Assembly (NCBI RefSeq): GCF_002575655.3
Contig: NC_053039.3
Coordinates: 244,444,622-244,508,621 of the forward strand
DNA length: 64,000 nt
Source of the DNA: Aegilops tauschii subsp. strangulata
Lineage: Eukaryota > Streptophyta > Magnoliopsida > Poales > Poaceae
Direction: 5' to 3'
Shown: positions 21,489 to 33,129 of the stretch, one piece after another
How positions within the stretch are numbered: position 1 is the first letter of the stretch
How the letters are laid out: the number at the start of each line of letters is the position of its first letter
Translations under genes and position numbers: made by a program
Notes under the pieces: model-generated
Databases searched by the model: none
The model's input: only the letters and a program-made list of their open reading frames with translations
What the model was told of the DNA's origin: nothing

Positions 21489-24326
21489 AAATTCTGACGA
21501 AGCACCGTGCTGCTATTGGATATACTCTTGATGATCTTAAGGGCATTAGTCCCACTCTATGTCAGCATAAAATAAATTTGGAAGAAGATGCCAAACCAGT
21601 TCGTGATCATCAACGACGGCTGAATCCTAAAATGAAAGAAGTGGTAAGAAAGGAAATACTAAAGCTCCTTGAGGTAGGTATAATTTATCCCGTTGCTGAT
21701 AGTCAGTGGGTAAGTCCTGTCCATTGTGTCCCTAAGAAGGGAGGTATTACTGTCGTTCCTAATGATAAAGATGAATTGATTCCACAAAGAATTATTACAG
21801 GTTATAGGATGGTAATTGATTTCCGCAAATTAAATAAAGCTACTAAAAAAGATCATTACCCCTTACCTTTTATCGATCAAATGCTAGAAAGATTATCCAA
21901 ACATACACATTTTTTCTTTCTAGATGGTTATTCCGGTTTCTCTCAAATACCTGTGTCAGCCAATGATCAATCAAAGACTACTTTTACTTGCCCTTTTGGT
22001 ACTTTTGCTTATAGACGTATGCCTTTTGGTTTATGTAATGCACCTGCTACCTTTCAAAGATGCATGATGGCTATATTCTCTGACTTTTGTGAAAAGATTT
22101 GTGAGGTTTTCATGGACGACTTCTCCGTCTATGGATCCTCTTTTGATGATTGCTTGAGCAACCTTGATCGAGTTTTGCAGAGATGTGAAGAAACTAAATC
22201 TTGTCTTGAATTGGGAAAAGTGCCACTTTATGGTTAATGAAGGAATTGTCTTGGGGCATAAAGTTTCTGAAAGAGGTATTGAGGTTGATAAAGCCAAGGT
22301 TGATGCTATTGAAAAGATGCCATGTCCCAAGGACATCAAAGGTATAAGAAGTTTCCTTGGTCACGCTGGTTTTTATAGGAGGTTCATTAAGGACTTCTCA
22401 AAAATTTCTCGGCTTCTGACTAATTTATTACAAAAAGATATACCATTTGTCTTTGATGATGATTGTGTAGAAGCATTTGAAATACTTAAGAAAGCATTGA
22501 TCTCTGCACCTATCGTTCAGCCACCTGATTGGAATTTACCCTTTGAAATTATGTGTGATGCTAGTGATTATGATGTAGGTGCTGTTCTAGGGCAAAGAGT
22601 TGATAAGAAATTAAATGTTATTCAATATGCTAGCAAAACTCTAGACAATGCTCAGAGAAATTATGCTACTACTGAAAAAGAATTCTTAGCAGTTGTATTT
22701 ACTTGTGATAAGTTTAGACCTTATATTGTTGATTCTAAAGTAACTATTCACACGGATCATGCTGCTATTAAATATCTTATGGAAAAGAAAGATGCTAAAC
22801 CTAGACTTATTAGATGGGTTCTCTTGCTACAAGAATTTGATTTGCATATTGTTGATAGAAAGGGAGCTGAGAACCCCGTTGCAGACAACTTGTCTAGGTT
22901 AGAAAATGTTCTTGATGACCCACTACCTATTGATGATAGCTTTCCTGATGAGCAATTAAATGTCATAAGTGCTTCTCGTAGTACTCCGTGGTATGCTGAT
23001 TATGCTAATTACATCGTTGCTAAATTTATACCACCTAGTTTCACATACCAGCAAAAGAAAAAGTTTTTCTATGATTTGAGACATTACTTTTGGGATGACC
23101 CACATCTTTATAAAGAGGGAGTAGATGGTGTTATTAGACGTTGTGTACCTGAGCATGAACAGGAACAGATCCTACGCAAGTGTCACTCCGAAGCTTATGG
23201 AGGACACCACGCTGGAGATAGAACTGCACATAAGGTATTGCAATCCGGTTTTTATTGGCCTACTCTCTTCAAGGATGCCCGTAAGTTTGTCTTATCTTGT
23301 GATGAATGTCAAAGAATTGGTAATATTAGTAGACGTCAAGAAATGCCTATGAATTATTCACTTGTTATTGAACCATTCGATGTTTGGGGCTTTGATTATA
23401 TGGGACCTTTTCCTGCCTCTAATGGATATACGCATATTTTAGTTGCTGTTGATTACGTTACTAAGTGGGTAGAAGCTATTCCAACTAGTAGTGCTGATCA
23501 TAACACTTCTATTAAAATGCTTAAAGAAGTTATTTTTCCGAGGTTTGGAGTCCCTATATATTTAATGACTGATGGTGGTTCACATTTTATTCATGGTGCC
23601 TTCCGAAAAATGCTTGCTAAATATGATGTTAACCATAGAATTGCATCTCCTTATCACCCCCAGTCTAGTGGTCAAGTAGAATTGAGTAATAGAGAGCTCA
23701 AATTAATTTTGCAAAAGACTGTTAATAGATCTAGAAAGAATTGGTCCAAGAAACTTGATGATGCATTATGGGCCTATAGAACTACATATAAAAATCCTAT
23801 GGGTATGTCTCCGTATAAAATGGTTTATGGAAAAGCATGTCACTTACCTCTCGAACTAGAACATAAGGCTTATTGGGCTATTAAAGAGCTCAATTATGAT
23901 TTCAAACTTGCCGGTGAGAAGAGGCTATTTGATATTAGCTCACTTGATGAATGGCGAACCCAAGCTTATGAAAATGCCAAGTTGTTTAAAGAAAAAGTTA
24001 AAAGATGGCATGACAAAAGGATACAAAAGCGTGAGTTTAATGTAGGTGATTATGTATTGCTATACAACTCTCGTTTAAGATTTTTTGCTGGAAAACTTCT
24101 CTCTAAATGGGAAGGCCCTTATGTTATCGAGGAGGTCTATCATTCCGGTGCCATAAAAATCAACAACTTCGAAGGCACAAATCCGAAGGTGGTGAACGGT
24201 CAAAGAATTACACACTATATCTCAGGTAATCCCATAAATGTTGAAACCAATGTTATTGAAACCGTAACCCCGGAGGAATACATAAGGGACACTTTCCGGA
24301 ACGTTTCAGACCCCGAAAAGGAATAG
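21400..24326 (+). pseudogene. RT-RNase H-integrase of Gypsy C, two frameshifts
   Basis: RT occupies 21485-22200 in a frame shifted from gag. Motifs are MVIDFRKLNKAT, MPFGLCNAPATFQ and FMDD (the YxDD variant usual in Athila). Near 22195 one extra base moves the reading back to the gag frame, which then stays open to 24326. That part holds RNase H ([31 protein letters not shown]), the integrase finger (H-H-C-C ending CDECQRIG), the integrase core (D in GFDYMGPF, D in MTDGGSHF, E in [10 protein letters not shown]) and a C-terminal tail without a chromodomain. The two shifts cancel, so all domains are recognisable, but the polyprotein cannot be made as one chain. Confidence 0.92.
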
Positions 24327-24651
24327 GTATGTGGTACGGTAAGTAAACCGACTCCAAAACAGTTTTTATGGCAATATTTCTCCGTTTTGGAATATTTAGA
24401 AAAATAGAAAATAAGAAGCAGTCCGGGAAGGACACGAGGCCTCCACGAGGGTGGAGGGCGCGCCCTACCCTAGTGGGCGCGCCCCCTACCTCGTGGGCAC
24501 CTCGTGTGCTCTCCGGACTCCGTTTTCTTGCACGATACATATTTTGGTCGGTAAAAATTCATTATATAATCTCCTGAAGGTTTTGACTCCTGTATCACGC
24601 AAATATTCTCTATTCTTGTTTCGAGCTGTTGTTGCTGCAGATTAGAGCAAG
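24327..24651 (+). other. spacer between pol and accessory ORF of Gypsy C, with LTR-like GC palindrome
   Basis: At 24434-24505 it holds a GC-rich inverted repeat (CCACGAGG...GGCGCGCC...CCTCGTGG) very similar to the one inside the element's own LTR (9598-9665). Just before the next ATG is TTGTTGCTGCAG (24630-24641), a good 3' splice site. No ORF in this stretch is supported. Confidence 0.6.
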
Positions 24652-25092
24652 ATGTCTTCTCAAGAGTCAGTCGGGGAGAGCCGGGTATCTCATCCGGCAT
24701 CGGAACCAAGGACAAACAGCGATGATGACCACTTTGGGCCAGCAATGGAGGCTGATTTGATGAGGATAGATGCCATGGAGGATCAAGAAGTCACTTCTCG
24801 CTTCCGAGCTGGGTTCACGATGGGAGAACTACAGAGCTCAGCCATTCCAAACTCGGTTATCCCTTCCAATGTTAGATTTCTTTCTTATGAAAATATGAAG
24901 AAGAGTGTCACTTGTTCTCCCGCAGCTATGCAACACCCTTGGGTGCAAGGAGCTTTAGCCGTTACAGGAAAGCTTCGTAAGGAGATAATGGATCTCAAGC
25001 GGCAACTCAATAAGCTCGAGGAAGAGAATCGTATCCTGAGGGGCATTATCGCCAAGAATATCACATCACCATCCCCGAAGAAGGAGACATAA
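24652..25092 (+). CDS. accessory coiled-coil protein in the env position of Gypsy C
   Basis: This is an intact 146-aa frame downstream of pol and upstream of the polypurine tract, where Athila-lineage elements often carry a third ORF. The N-terminal ~50 residues are acidic and Ser-rich (MSSQESVGES, EADLMRIDAMED). Residues about 103-132 form leucine/isoleucine heptads (LRKEIMDLKRQLNKLEEEN) predicted to be a coiled coil. The tail is short and basic. There is no signal peptide or membrane segment, so it is not a classical Env. A consensus splice acceptor stands 10 bases before the ATG, and a GGTAAG donor lies in the leader at 19525, so a spliced subgenomic mRNA is plausible. I do not recognise a named family. 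It is the one element ORF here with no stop or shift. Confidence 0.6.
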   Translation: MSSQESVGESRVSHPASEPRTNSDDDHFGPAMEADLMRIDAMEDQEVTSRFRAGFTMGELQSSAIPNSVIPSNVRFLSYENMKKSVTCSPAAMQHPWVQGALAVTGKLRKEIMDLKRQLNKLEEENRILRGIIAKNITSPSPKKET

Positions 25093-26655
25093 TCACATGG
25101 GTATGGGCACTCCCCTTGGCAACTGCCAAGCTTGGGGGAGGTGCCCCGGTATCGTATCACCATCACACTCCTATCTTTACCATTTTTCTTAGTTCGATCC
25201 TATTAGAAGTATCTTGATCTAGTAGAATAAAGTTTTTGGTATGATCTAGTTTTGAGTTTTGCTTTATGATCCCTCTATGTAATCGAGTCCGTGAGCTATA
25301 TATAATAAAGATTAGTGTTGAGTCAAGGGCCTGATTATCTTGCTATGATCTTGAGGGAATAAAAGAAAAGAGAAAAGAATAAAAAGAAACAAAGAGATCA
25401 TATTGATCTTATTGAGAGTAATGACTTCACATACAAAGAGTATGATGATTAAAAGTTGTTGGGAGTTGGCAAACATAGTTTTGGTCATCGTTGCAATTAA
25501 TAGGAAGTAATAAAGAAAGAGAGGTTTCACATATAAATATACTATCTTGGACATCTTTTATGATTGGGAGCACTCATTAAAATATGACATGCTAAAGAGT
25601 TGATGTTGGACAAGGACGACAACGTAATGGGTTATGTTTTCTTGTATCTGAGATAAAGTATATTGTCATGGATCATCCAACATGTTGAGCTTGCCTTTCC
25701 CCCTCATGCTAGCCAAATTCCTTGCACCAAGTAGAAATACTACTTGTGCTTCCAAACATCCCTTAAACCAGTATTGCCATGAGAGTCCACCATATCTACC
25801 TATGGATTGAGTAAGATCCTTCAAGTAAGTTGTCATCGGTGCAAGCAATACAAATTGCTCTCTAAATATGTATGATTGATTGGTGTGGAGGAAATAAGCT
25901 TTATACGATCTTGTGATGTGGAAGAAATAAAAGCGATGGACTGCATAATAAAGGTTCATATCACAAGTGGCAATATAAAGTGATCTTTCGCATTAAGATT
26001 TTGTGCATCCAACCCTGAAAGCGCATGGCAACCTCTGCTTCCCTCTGCGAAGGGCCTATCTTTTATTTTTATCTTCTACCTTATGCAAGAGTCATGGTGA
26101 TCTTCACCTTTCCTTTTTACATTTTATCCTTTGGCAAGCACAGGGTGTTGGAAAGATCCTGATAGATATATCTAATTGGATGTAAGTCAGCATGAGTTAT
26201 TATTGTTGACATTACCCTTGAGGTAAAAGGTTGGGAGGCGAAACTATAAGCCCCTATCTTTCTCTGTGTCCGATTAAAACTCCGTAACCACAAGTATTGC
26301 ATGAGTGTTAGCAATTATGAAAGACTAAATGATAGTTGAGTATGTGGGCTTGCTAGAAAGCTCTGACATAGACTCTTTCTGATGTTATGATAAATTGCAA
26401 TTGCTTCAATGACTGTGATTATAGTTTGTTAGTTCTCAATAAAGTTTCTGATTCATACATCACATTGTGAATTGATTATTACTTGAGCATAAGAAATCAT
26501 ATGACAATATCCATATATGTTGCTGTTATGAGAATAATCATGATGCCCTCATGTCCGTATTTTATTTTATAGACACCTCTACCTCTAAACATGTGGACAT
26601 ATTTATCGTTATCGTCTTCCGCTTGAGGACAAGCGAGGTCTAAGCTTGGGGGAGT
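25093..26655 (+). other. 3' noncoding region and polypurine tract of Gypsy C
   Basis: AT-rich noncoding DNA with only short shadow ORFs. Its last part matches, inverted, 61337-62402 of the right-hand copy E. It ends in AAGCTTGGGGGAG (26642-26654), the polypurine tract directly before the LTR. A similar AAGCTTGGGGGAG also occurs near 25129, 1.5 kb upstream. Confidence 0.8.
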
Positions 26656-28153
26656 TGATACGTCCATTTTGCATCATGCTTTTATATCGATATTTATTGC
26701 ATTATGGGCTGCTATTACACGTTATGTCACAATACTTATGTCTATTCTCTCTTATTTTACAAGGTTTACATAAGGAGGGAGAATGCCGGCAGCTGGAATT
26801 CCGGGCTGGAAAAGGAGCAAATATTAGAGACCTATTCTGCACAACTCCAAAAGTCCTGAAACTCCACGAAAGTTATTTTTGGAAATAATAAAAAATACTG
26901 AGCGGAAGAAATACGTCAGGGGGGCCACCACCTGTCCACGAGGGTGGGGGCGCGCCCTACCCCCCAGGGCGCGCCCCCTGCCTCGTGGGCCCCCTGTTGG
27001 CTCTCCGGTGGCCATCTTCTGCTATATGAATTCTTTCGTCCAGGAAAAAATCATAAGCAACCTTTCGGGACGAGACTCCGCCGCCACGACGCGGAACCTT
27101 GGCGGAACCAATCTAGGGCTTCGGCAGAGCTGTTCTGCCGGGGACACTTCCCTCCGGGAGGGGGAAATCATCGCCATCGTCATCACCAAGGCTCCTCTCA
27201 TCGGGAGAGGGCAATCTCCATCAACATCTTCACCAGCACCATCTCCTCTCAAACCCTAGTTCATCTCTCTTGTATCCAATTCTTGTCTCATAGCCTGCGA
27301 TTGGTACCTGTAGGTTGCTAATAGTGTTGATTACTCCTTGTAGTTGATGCTAGTTGGTTTATTTGGTGGAAGATCATATGTTCAGATCCTTTATGCATAT
27401 TAATACCCCTCTGATTATGAACATGAATATGCTTTGTGAGTAGTTACGTTTGTTCCTGAGGACATGGGAGAAGTCTTGCTATTAGTAGTCATGTGAAATT
27501 GGTATTCGTTCGATATTTTGATGAGATGTATGTTGTCTATCCTGTAGTGGTGTTATGTGAATGTCTACTACATAACACTTCACCATTATTTGGGCCTACA
27601 GGAAGGCATTGGGAAGTAATAAGTAGATGATGGGTTGCTAGAGTGACAGAAGCTTAAACCCTAGTTTATGCGTTGCTTCGTAAGGGGCTGATTTGGATCC
27701 ATATGTTTCATGCTATGGTTAGGTTTACCTTAATACTTTTGTTGTAGTCGCGGATGCTTGCAATAGAGGTTAATCATAAGTGGGATGCTTGTTCAAGTAA
27801 GAACAGCACCCAAGCACCGGTCCACCCACATATCAAATTATCAAAGTACCGAACGCGAATCATATGAACGTGATGAAAACTAGCTTGACGATAATTCCCA
27901 TGTGTCCTCGGGAGCGCTTTTCTCTATATAAGAGTTTGTCCAGACTTGTCCTTTGCTACAAAAAGGATTGGGCCACCTTGCTGCACTTTATTTACTTTTG
28001 TTACTTGTTGCTCGTTACAAATTATCCTGTCACAAAACTATCTGTTACCACTTATTTCAGTACTTGCAGAGAATACCTTGCTGAAAACCGCTTATCATTT
28101 CCTTCTGCTCATCGAAAGGACTACGATAGATCCCCTATAATTGTGGGTCATCA
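26656..28153 (+). repeat. 3' LTR of Gypsy C
   Basis: The intact 1498-bp LTR runs from TGATACGTCC to GGGTCATCA and is followed by the target duplication GCTGT. It contains the GC-rich GGCGCGCC palindrome at 26934-26992. Confidence 0.95.
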
Positions 28154-28158
28154 GCTGT

Positions 28159-28690
28159 TAAGGATCCGGGCTAGCTATGTACCCCAATATCAAATTGAGG
28201 TTTACTTAAAAAGCTTTTATGTTGGGTTGCCCGCTTCGTTCAAACAAGTTTTAGATTCTATTTTTGAAGAGGGATTTCTTGAAGGGGGCCCATAGACACC
28301 TATGAAAAGATGAAAACTATATTTGGGCACCCCATTAATGAGAAAGTTGAAACCACATCTCTTTTGCTTTCTTACCAAAACGAATCTATCAAAGAGATAA
28401 AGGCTAGCCTAGATGCCCTAGGTCTTCGTGAGCAAGCAAGTTGGATGCACACCCACTTAGTTTCTTTTGTTGAGCTTTCATATATTTATATCTCTAGTGC
28501 ATCCGTTGCATGGCAATCCCTACTCCTTGCATTAACATCAATCGATGGGCATCTCCATAGCTCATTGATTAGCCTCGTTGATGTGAGACTTTCTCCTTTT
28601 TGTCTTCTCCACATAACCCCCATCATCATATTCTATTCCACCCATAGTGCTATATCCATGGCTCACGCTCATGTATTGCGTGAAGGTTGA
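28159..28690 (+). pseudogene. gag remnant of Gypsy D, downstream part
   Basis: It continues the frame cut at 9325: RASYVPQYQIEV, FYVGLPASFKQVLDS and FEEGFLEGG resemble a retrotransposon Gag core. A stop follows (TAG near 28293), then an open stretch starting MKTIFGHPINEK to 28690 of unclear origin. No protease or RT follows, so the D polyprotein was deleted. Confidence 0.6.
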
Positions 28691-29048
28691 AAAAGTTTGA
28701 GATTACTAAAGTATGAAACAATTGCTTGGCTTGTCATCGGGGTTGTGCATGATGAGAGCATTCTTGTGTGACAAAAATGGAGCATGACTAAACTATATGA
28801 TTTTGTAGGGATGAACTTTCTTTGGCCATGTTATTTTGAGAGGACATAATTACTTAGTTAGTATGCTTGAAGTATTATTATTTTTATGTCAATATTGAAC
28901 TTTTATCTTGAATCTTTCCGATCTGAATATTCATACCACAATTAAGAAGAATTACATTGAAATTATGCCAAGTAGCATTCCACATCAAAAATTCTGTTTT
29001 TATCATTTACCTACTCGAGGACAAGCAGGAATTAAGCTTGGGGATGCT
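28691..29048 (+). other. 3' noncoding region and polypurine tract of Gypsy D
   Basis: AT-rich noncoding DNA ending in TTAAGCTTGGGGATGC before the LTR. The purine tract is weaker than that of element C. No gene is seen. Confidence 0.75.
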
Positions 29049-30635
29049 TGACACGTCTCCAACGTATCTATAATTTTTGATTGCTCCATGCTATATTATC
29101 TTCTGTTTTGGACATTATTGGGCTTTATTATTCACTTTTATATTATTTTTGGGACTAATCTATTAACCGGAGGCCCAGCCCAGAATTGCTGTTTTTTTGC
29201 CTATTTTAGAGTTTCGCAGAAAAAGAATATCAAACGGAGTCCAAACAGAATGAAACCTTCGGGAACGTGATTTTGGAACGAACATGATCCAGGAGACTTG
29301 GACCCTAAGTCAAGGAAGCTTCCAGGAAGCCACGAGGTAGGGGGCGCGCCTACCCCCCCCCCTCCAGGCGCGCCCTCCACCCTCGTGGGCCCCACGTTGC
29401 TCCACCGACGTACTCCTTCCTCCTATATATACCTACGTACCCCCAAACGATCAGATACGGAGCCAAAAACCTAATTCCACCGCCACAACCTTCTGTACCC
29501 ACGAGATCCCATCTTGGGGTCTGTTCCGGAGCTCCGCCGGAAGGGGCATCGATCACGGAGGGCTTCTACATCAACACCATAGCCTCTTCGATGAAGTGTG
29601 AGTAGTTTACCTCAGACCTTCGGGTCCATAGTTATTAGCTAGATGGCTTCCTCTCTCTTTTTGGATCTCAATACAATGTTCTCCCCCTCTCTTGTGGAGA
29701 TCTATTCGATGTAATCTTCTTTTGCGGTGTGTTTGTTGAGACCGATGAATTGTGGGTTTATGATCAAGTTTATCTATGAACAATATTTGAATCTTCTGAA
29801 TTCTTTTATGTATGATTGGTTATCTTTGCAAGTCTCTTCGAATTATCAGTTTGGTTTGGCCTACTAGATTGATCTTTCTTGCAATAGGAGAAGTGCTTAG
29901 CTTTGGGTTCAATCTTGCGGTGTCCTTTCCCAGTGACACTAGGGGCAGCAAGGCACGTATTGTATTGTTGCCATCGAGGATAACAAGATGGGTTTTTTAT
30001 CATATTGCATGAATTTATCCCTCTACATCATGTCATCTTGCTTAAGGCGTTACTCTGTTCTTATGAACTTAATACTCTAGATGCATGTTGGATAGCGGTC
30101 GATGTGTGGAGTAATAGTGGTAGATGCAGGCAGGAGTCGGTCTACTTGTCTCGGACGTGATGCCTATATACATGATCATACCTAGATATTCTCATAACTA
30201 TGCTCAATTCTGTCAATTGCTCAACAGTAATTTGTTCACCCACCGTAAAATACTTATGCTCTTGAGAGAAGCCACTAGTGAAACCTATGGCCCCGGGTCT
30301 ATCTTCATCATATTAATCTTCCAACACTTAGTTATTTCCGTTGCTTTTTACTTTGCTTTTATTTTACTTTGCATCTTTATCATAAAAATACCAAAAATAT
30401 TATCCTATCATATCTATCATATCTCACTCTCGTAAGTGACCGTGTAGGGATTGACAACCCCTTATCGCGTTGGTTGCGAGGATTTATTTGTTTGTGTAGG
30501 TGCGAGGGACTCGTGCGCAGCCTCCTACTGGATTGATATCTTGGTTCTCAAAAACTGAGGGAAATACTTACGCTACTTTGTTGCATCACCCTTTCCTCTT
30601 CAAGGGAAAACCAACGCAGTGCTCAAGAGGTAGCA
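29049..30635 (+). repeat. 3' LTR of Gypsy D
   Basis: The 1587-bp LTR starts TGACACGTCTCC and ends AGAGGTAGCA. A GC-rich inverted repeat with two GGCGCGCC-type cores lies at 29329-29392. The next bases, GCGAC, would be the right target duplication; its partner lies outside the window. Confidence 0.92.
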
Positions 30636-30639
30636 GCGA

Positions 30640-32378
30640 CCAGAAGGTGGACGTGGGGAAGGCGACGATAGTGAGCCGAAGGAACCATTGTTCCACAGCC
30701 AGCCGATCCCCCTGAACGTCTTCAAGGTTTCCGTGGCCAGTGTCAAACCGGGCCACGAGAATTTGGCTCCTCTGGTACTAGTGGGGGATGACGACGAGAC
30801 CCCGCGGCAGCTTGGTGATTGTTGCAATGGGTGGGTCCTGTTGTGGCCAAAGAGTCTGCTTCGTCTGGAGGCGGTCGGGAGCACACCCACGAGCACGCAG
30901 TTAGGTATGAACATCAACACCTCACCTTCCAATTAGCGTCGGCTGTCGTGCTGGGTGATAGCGGAGGGGGTGAGGAAAAGGCTCCATTAGTCGCTGGTGA
31001 CGTCGCCATAGATGAGGATGAGGATGACGATGGCACTCAACAGTATGTCAATACTGACGCCTACTTAGGGTTTGAGCGCCATGAGTCGGTGCCTGAATTG
31101 CCGTCTCCGGAGGCTGAACGTATTATGGACGACCTTCCGGTAGTAAAGAAGTCTAGGAAGAGACCGAGGAAAGGAAAAAAAGCTGATTCTCCCGCCTCAG
31201 CAGCCTCGGGTTCAAGACCGTATAGATATCCCCGGTGCGGATAAATGGCATATTCCCGGTCAACCAATCCTACCTGCAGCAGCGCTAGGGGCCAGATTCG
31301 GCGATCTAAGGAGACTTCATGATGATGTGCTGCGGATAGAGAAAGGCCTCATCGCCTCGAAAGATCCAGGATACCCACTCTACGTGGTTAACGTTCCGCG
31401 GCAATTGTCGTGTCGACACATTCCCCGCAGAGAAGTTCTTCCTTCGATTCGATTACATATTCAACATGTGTTCACGTGAAGAAGCTGGATTTTACGTTTG
31501 TCCGCCTTTAAGCCTTGCACATGAACTACATCATTGGGGTTGAGCAGATACCTCATATCCGTGTCGCTGACCCGTACTTGATGCACGAGGGCTTCTTGGG
31601 AGTCTGCGCAAAGCACCGTGAATACGTGAGGGAATACATCGTCAATTTCATGCTCGCCAATAAGGACAAGGAGGCAATTCTCATGCCTTATCATCTCCTG
31701 TAAGTCATCCGCGCGGATATCCTTCCTTCGATTTCAATCATTCATTTTCACGGTGGAGGCTAATTAATTTGAGGTGTACTTATTTTGCGCAGCGGCGGGC
31801 GCGCCGTCCTCATCATCCTCTACCCTCGATACTCCCACGCTCTTTACTTGGACTCGTTGAAGAACATTAACAAAAAGGATTACACCCACATCAAGGATGT
31901 TCTCGACAGTGCTATGTTTTACTATGACGCACGGGGTGGAAAGGTCAAGGACAAGAAGAGAAGGGACGGCAGGCCCGCCTTCGGCCATAAGACCGACTTC
32001 TGCTGCATCCAGCAACCGAGTGATTCTCTTAATAATGGATTCTATGCCCTACACCACATGCTGGAGTACAGACGGAATCACCAGAACCTTCGCATGTCAC
32101 CTACATCTGGTGATGCCCATATTCTGCAATGGGCAAAGAACGTAGGAGATATCGAGGATCATCGACTTCGAGCTGAGTTCTATCACATCCAGCGCGAACT
32201 TGCCCAAATCATCATGAAGGAGGTCGTCAGAAAAACAGGGATGTTCTACGAAGAAGGACAAATATCGTGGGAAGACGTCCGAACACGGGTAGCCGCTCAG
32301 CGTCTCGACCTGAAGCCTTTCACTAGGCTCGGGGACTATCTCCCTGACTTGGATGGATGGCACTACATGTTGGAGTGA
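30640..32378 (+). pseudogene. Ulp1-like (C48) cysteine protease gene of the CACTA element, catalytically degenerate
   Basis: An acidic/basic N-terminal region (30914-31244: DEDEDDDGTQQY, KKSRKRPRKGKK) is followed by frame breaks. A better-preserved C-terminal domain is read from 31515-31699 and 31792-32378, joined across a short intron (GTAAGT donor at 31700, TTGCGCAG acceptor before 31792). The Ulp1 fold is suggested by MPYHLL, ILYPRYSHALYLDSL and CCIQQPSDSLNNGFYALHHM. The catalytic Asp (YLDS) and oxyanion Gln (IQQP) remain. The His expected in the HW motif reads GGRAV, and the catalytic Cys position (usually NCG) reads NNG. SUMO-protease-like activity is therefore not expected. CACTA and MULE elements of grasses often carry such captured domains. 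Confidence 0.7.
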
Positions 32379-33129
32379 TTGTCGATATATGACAATGTGT
32401 CTGTTTAGTCCATACTTTCTGTATGACGAAACTTTGAGTTATGCACGACGAAACTTTATTTGTGATGTAATTAAACCGTCCTCCTCGACTAGCGACGATC
32501 ACTCTAGTTAGGGCATTTTGGGTACGATCAACTTTGTTATTTATGCTTATGATATGTTGCTTCTATTTTTGCCAAGTCTGTCTCTTTCTGTTGCTCAACT
32601 ATATATGTTGCATATCATCGACTCATGTGACGATGCAGGTGCATAGATCATCGATGGCGAAGAAGTGCTACGTCAGGAGTATATATACGATGAGTGGCCG
32701 GAGTGTCAGGCCCAGGTGTACCGGTTTCCGGTTTCCGAGCGACAGGCAGTAGTTAGTTTAGGTTCACGCTAATGCGAGAGAGGGATACGAACTCATGTAC
32801 TGCATAGTTCCGCTCTCACTCAAAGTGATAGCTCTTCTCGCGTATATCATTGTTTAGATGGATGACGATGTAGTTGCAAGTAATCGAGACTTGTATCGCT
32901 ATTTTCGAGATGATGACGAGAGACCACTTTGTGTTGGATGATGATTATGATGATGACATGATTTGATGAGACTATTTGTATGTATATTCTATGATTACAT
33001 TTGTATGTGTATGATATGCTAAAGATTATTGTATAAAGCCTATTCAAATACAAAACAAATATGCAGAAAAAAACTAATAAAACTAACAGTAGCGAGGGGA
33101 ACAAAGTTAGCAATAGCGCTGCCTTACCA
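32379..33129 (+). other. noncoding interior of the CACTA element
   Basis: AT-rich DNA after the protease stop. Apart from the short viroplasmin-like fragment at 32654-32752 I see no gene. Confidence 0.6.
32654..32752 (+). pseudogene. fragment of a viroplasmin/RNase H1 N-terminal-like domain
   Basis: MAKKCYV is followed, after a frame slip of about two bases, by YDEWPECQAQVYRFP. This matches the start of the small RNA:DNA-hybrid-binding domain found in caulimovirus viroplasmin and RNase H1. It follows a possible splice acceptor (GATGCAG at 32632-32638) and stops after about 30 residues. It is too short to be functional. Confidence 0.45.

Larger units (their letters stand above)
9326..28153 (+). 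mobile_element. Gypsy (Athila-like) retrotransposon C
   Basis: The element is flanked by a perfect 5-bp duplication GCTGT (9321-9325 and 28154-28158). The 5' LTR is broken by the insertion of Angela B and by an associated rearrangement. Then follow a tRNA-Asp primer site, gag-protease, RT-RNase H-integrase, an accessory ORF, a polypurine tract and a complete 1498-bp 3' LTR. The integrase C-terminus lacks a visible chromodomain, and the primer is tRNA-Asp, as in Athila-lineage elements. Two frameshifts inactivate the polyprotein. Confidence 0.92.
8234..30635 (+). mobile_element. Gypsy (Athila-like) retrotransposon D, host of nested elements A and C
   Basis: The pieces in view are the end of the 5' LTR (8234-8856), duplicated tRNA-Asp primer sites, a gag start (9119-9325), a large insertion (element C, 9326-28153), the rest of a degenerate gag and 3' noncoding DNA (28159-29048), and the 3' LTR (29049-30635). 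Without element C the internal region is only about 1.36 kb, with no protease, RT or integrase. D is therefore internally deleted or non-autonomous. The 5' part of the first LTR is left of copy A, outside the window. It resembles the Sabrina/WHAM/Fatima group of Triticeae Gypsy families; I do not choose among them. Confidence 0.85.

Noticed and set aside
24253..24745. Minus-strand frames opposite the accessory ORF leader
   Set aside because: They run across the GC palindrome, which opens frames on both strands, and have no homology.
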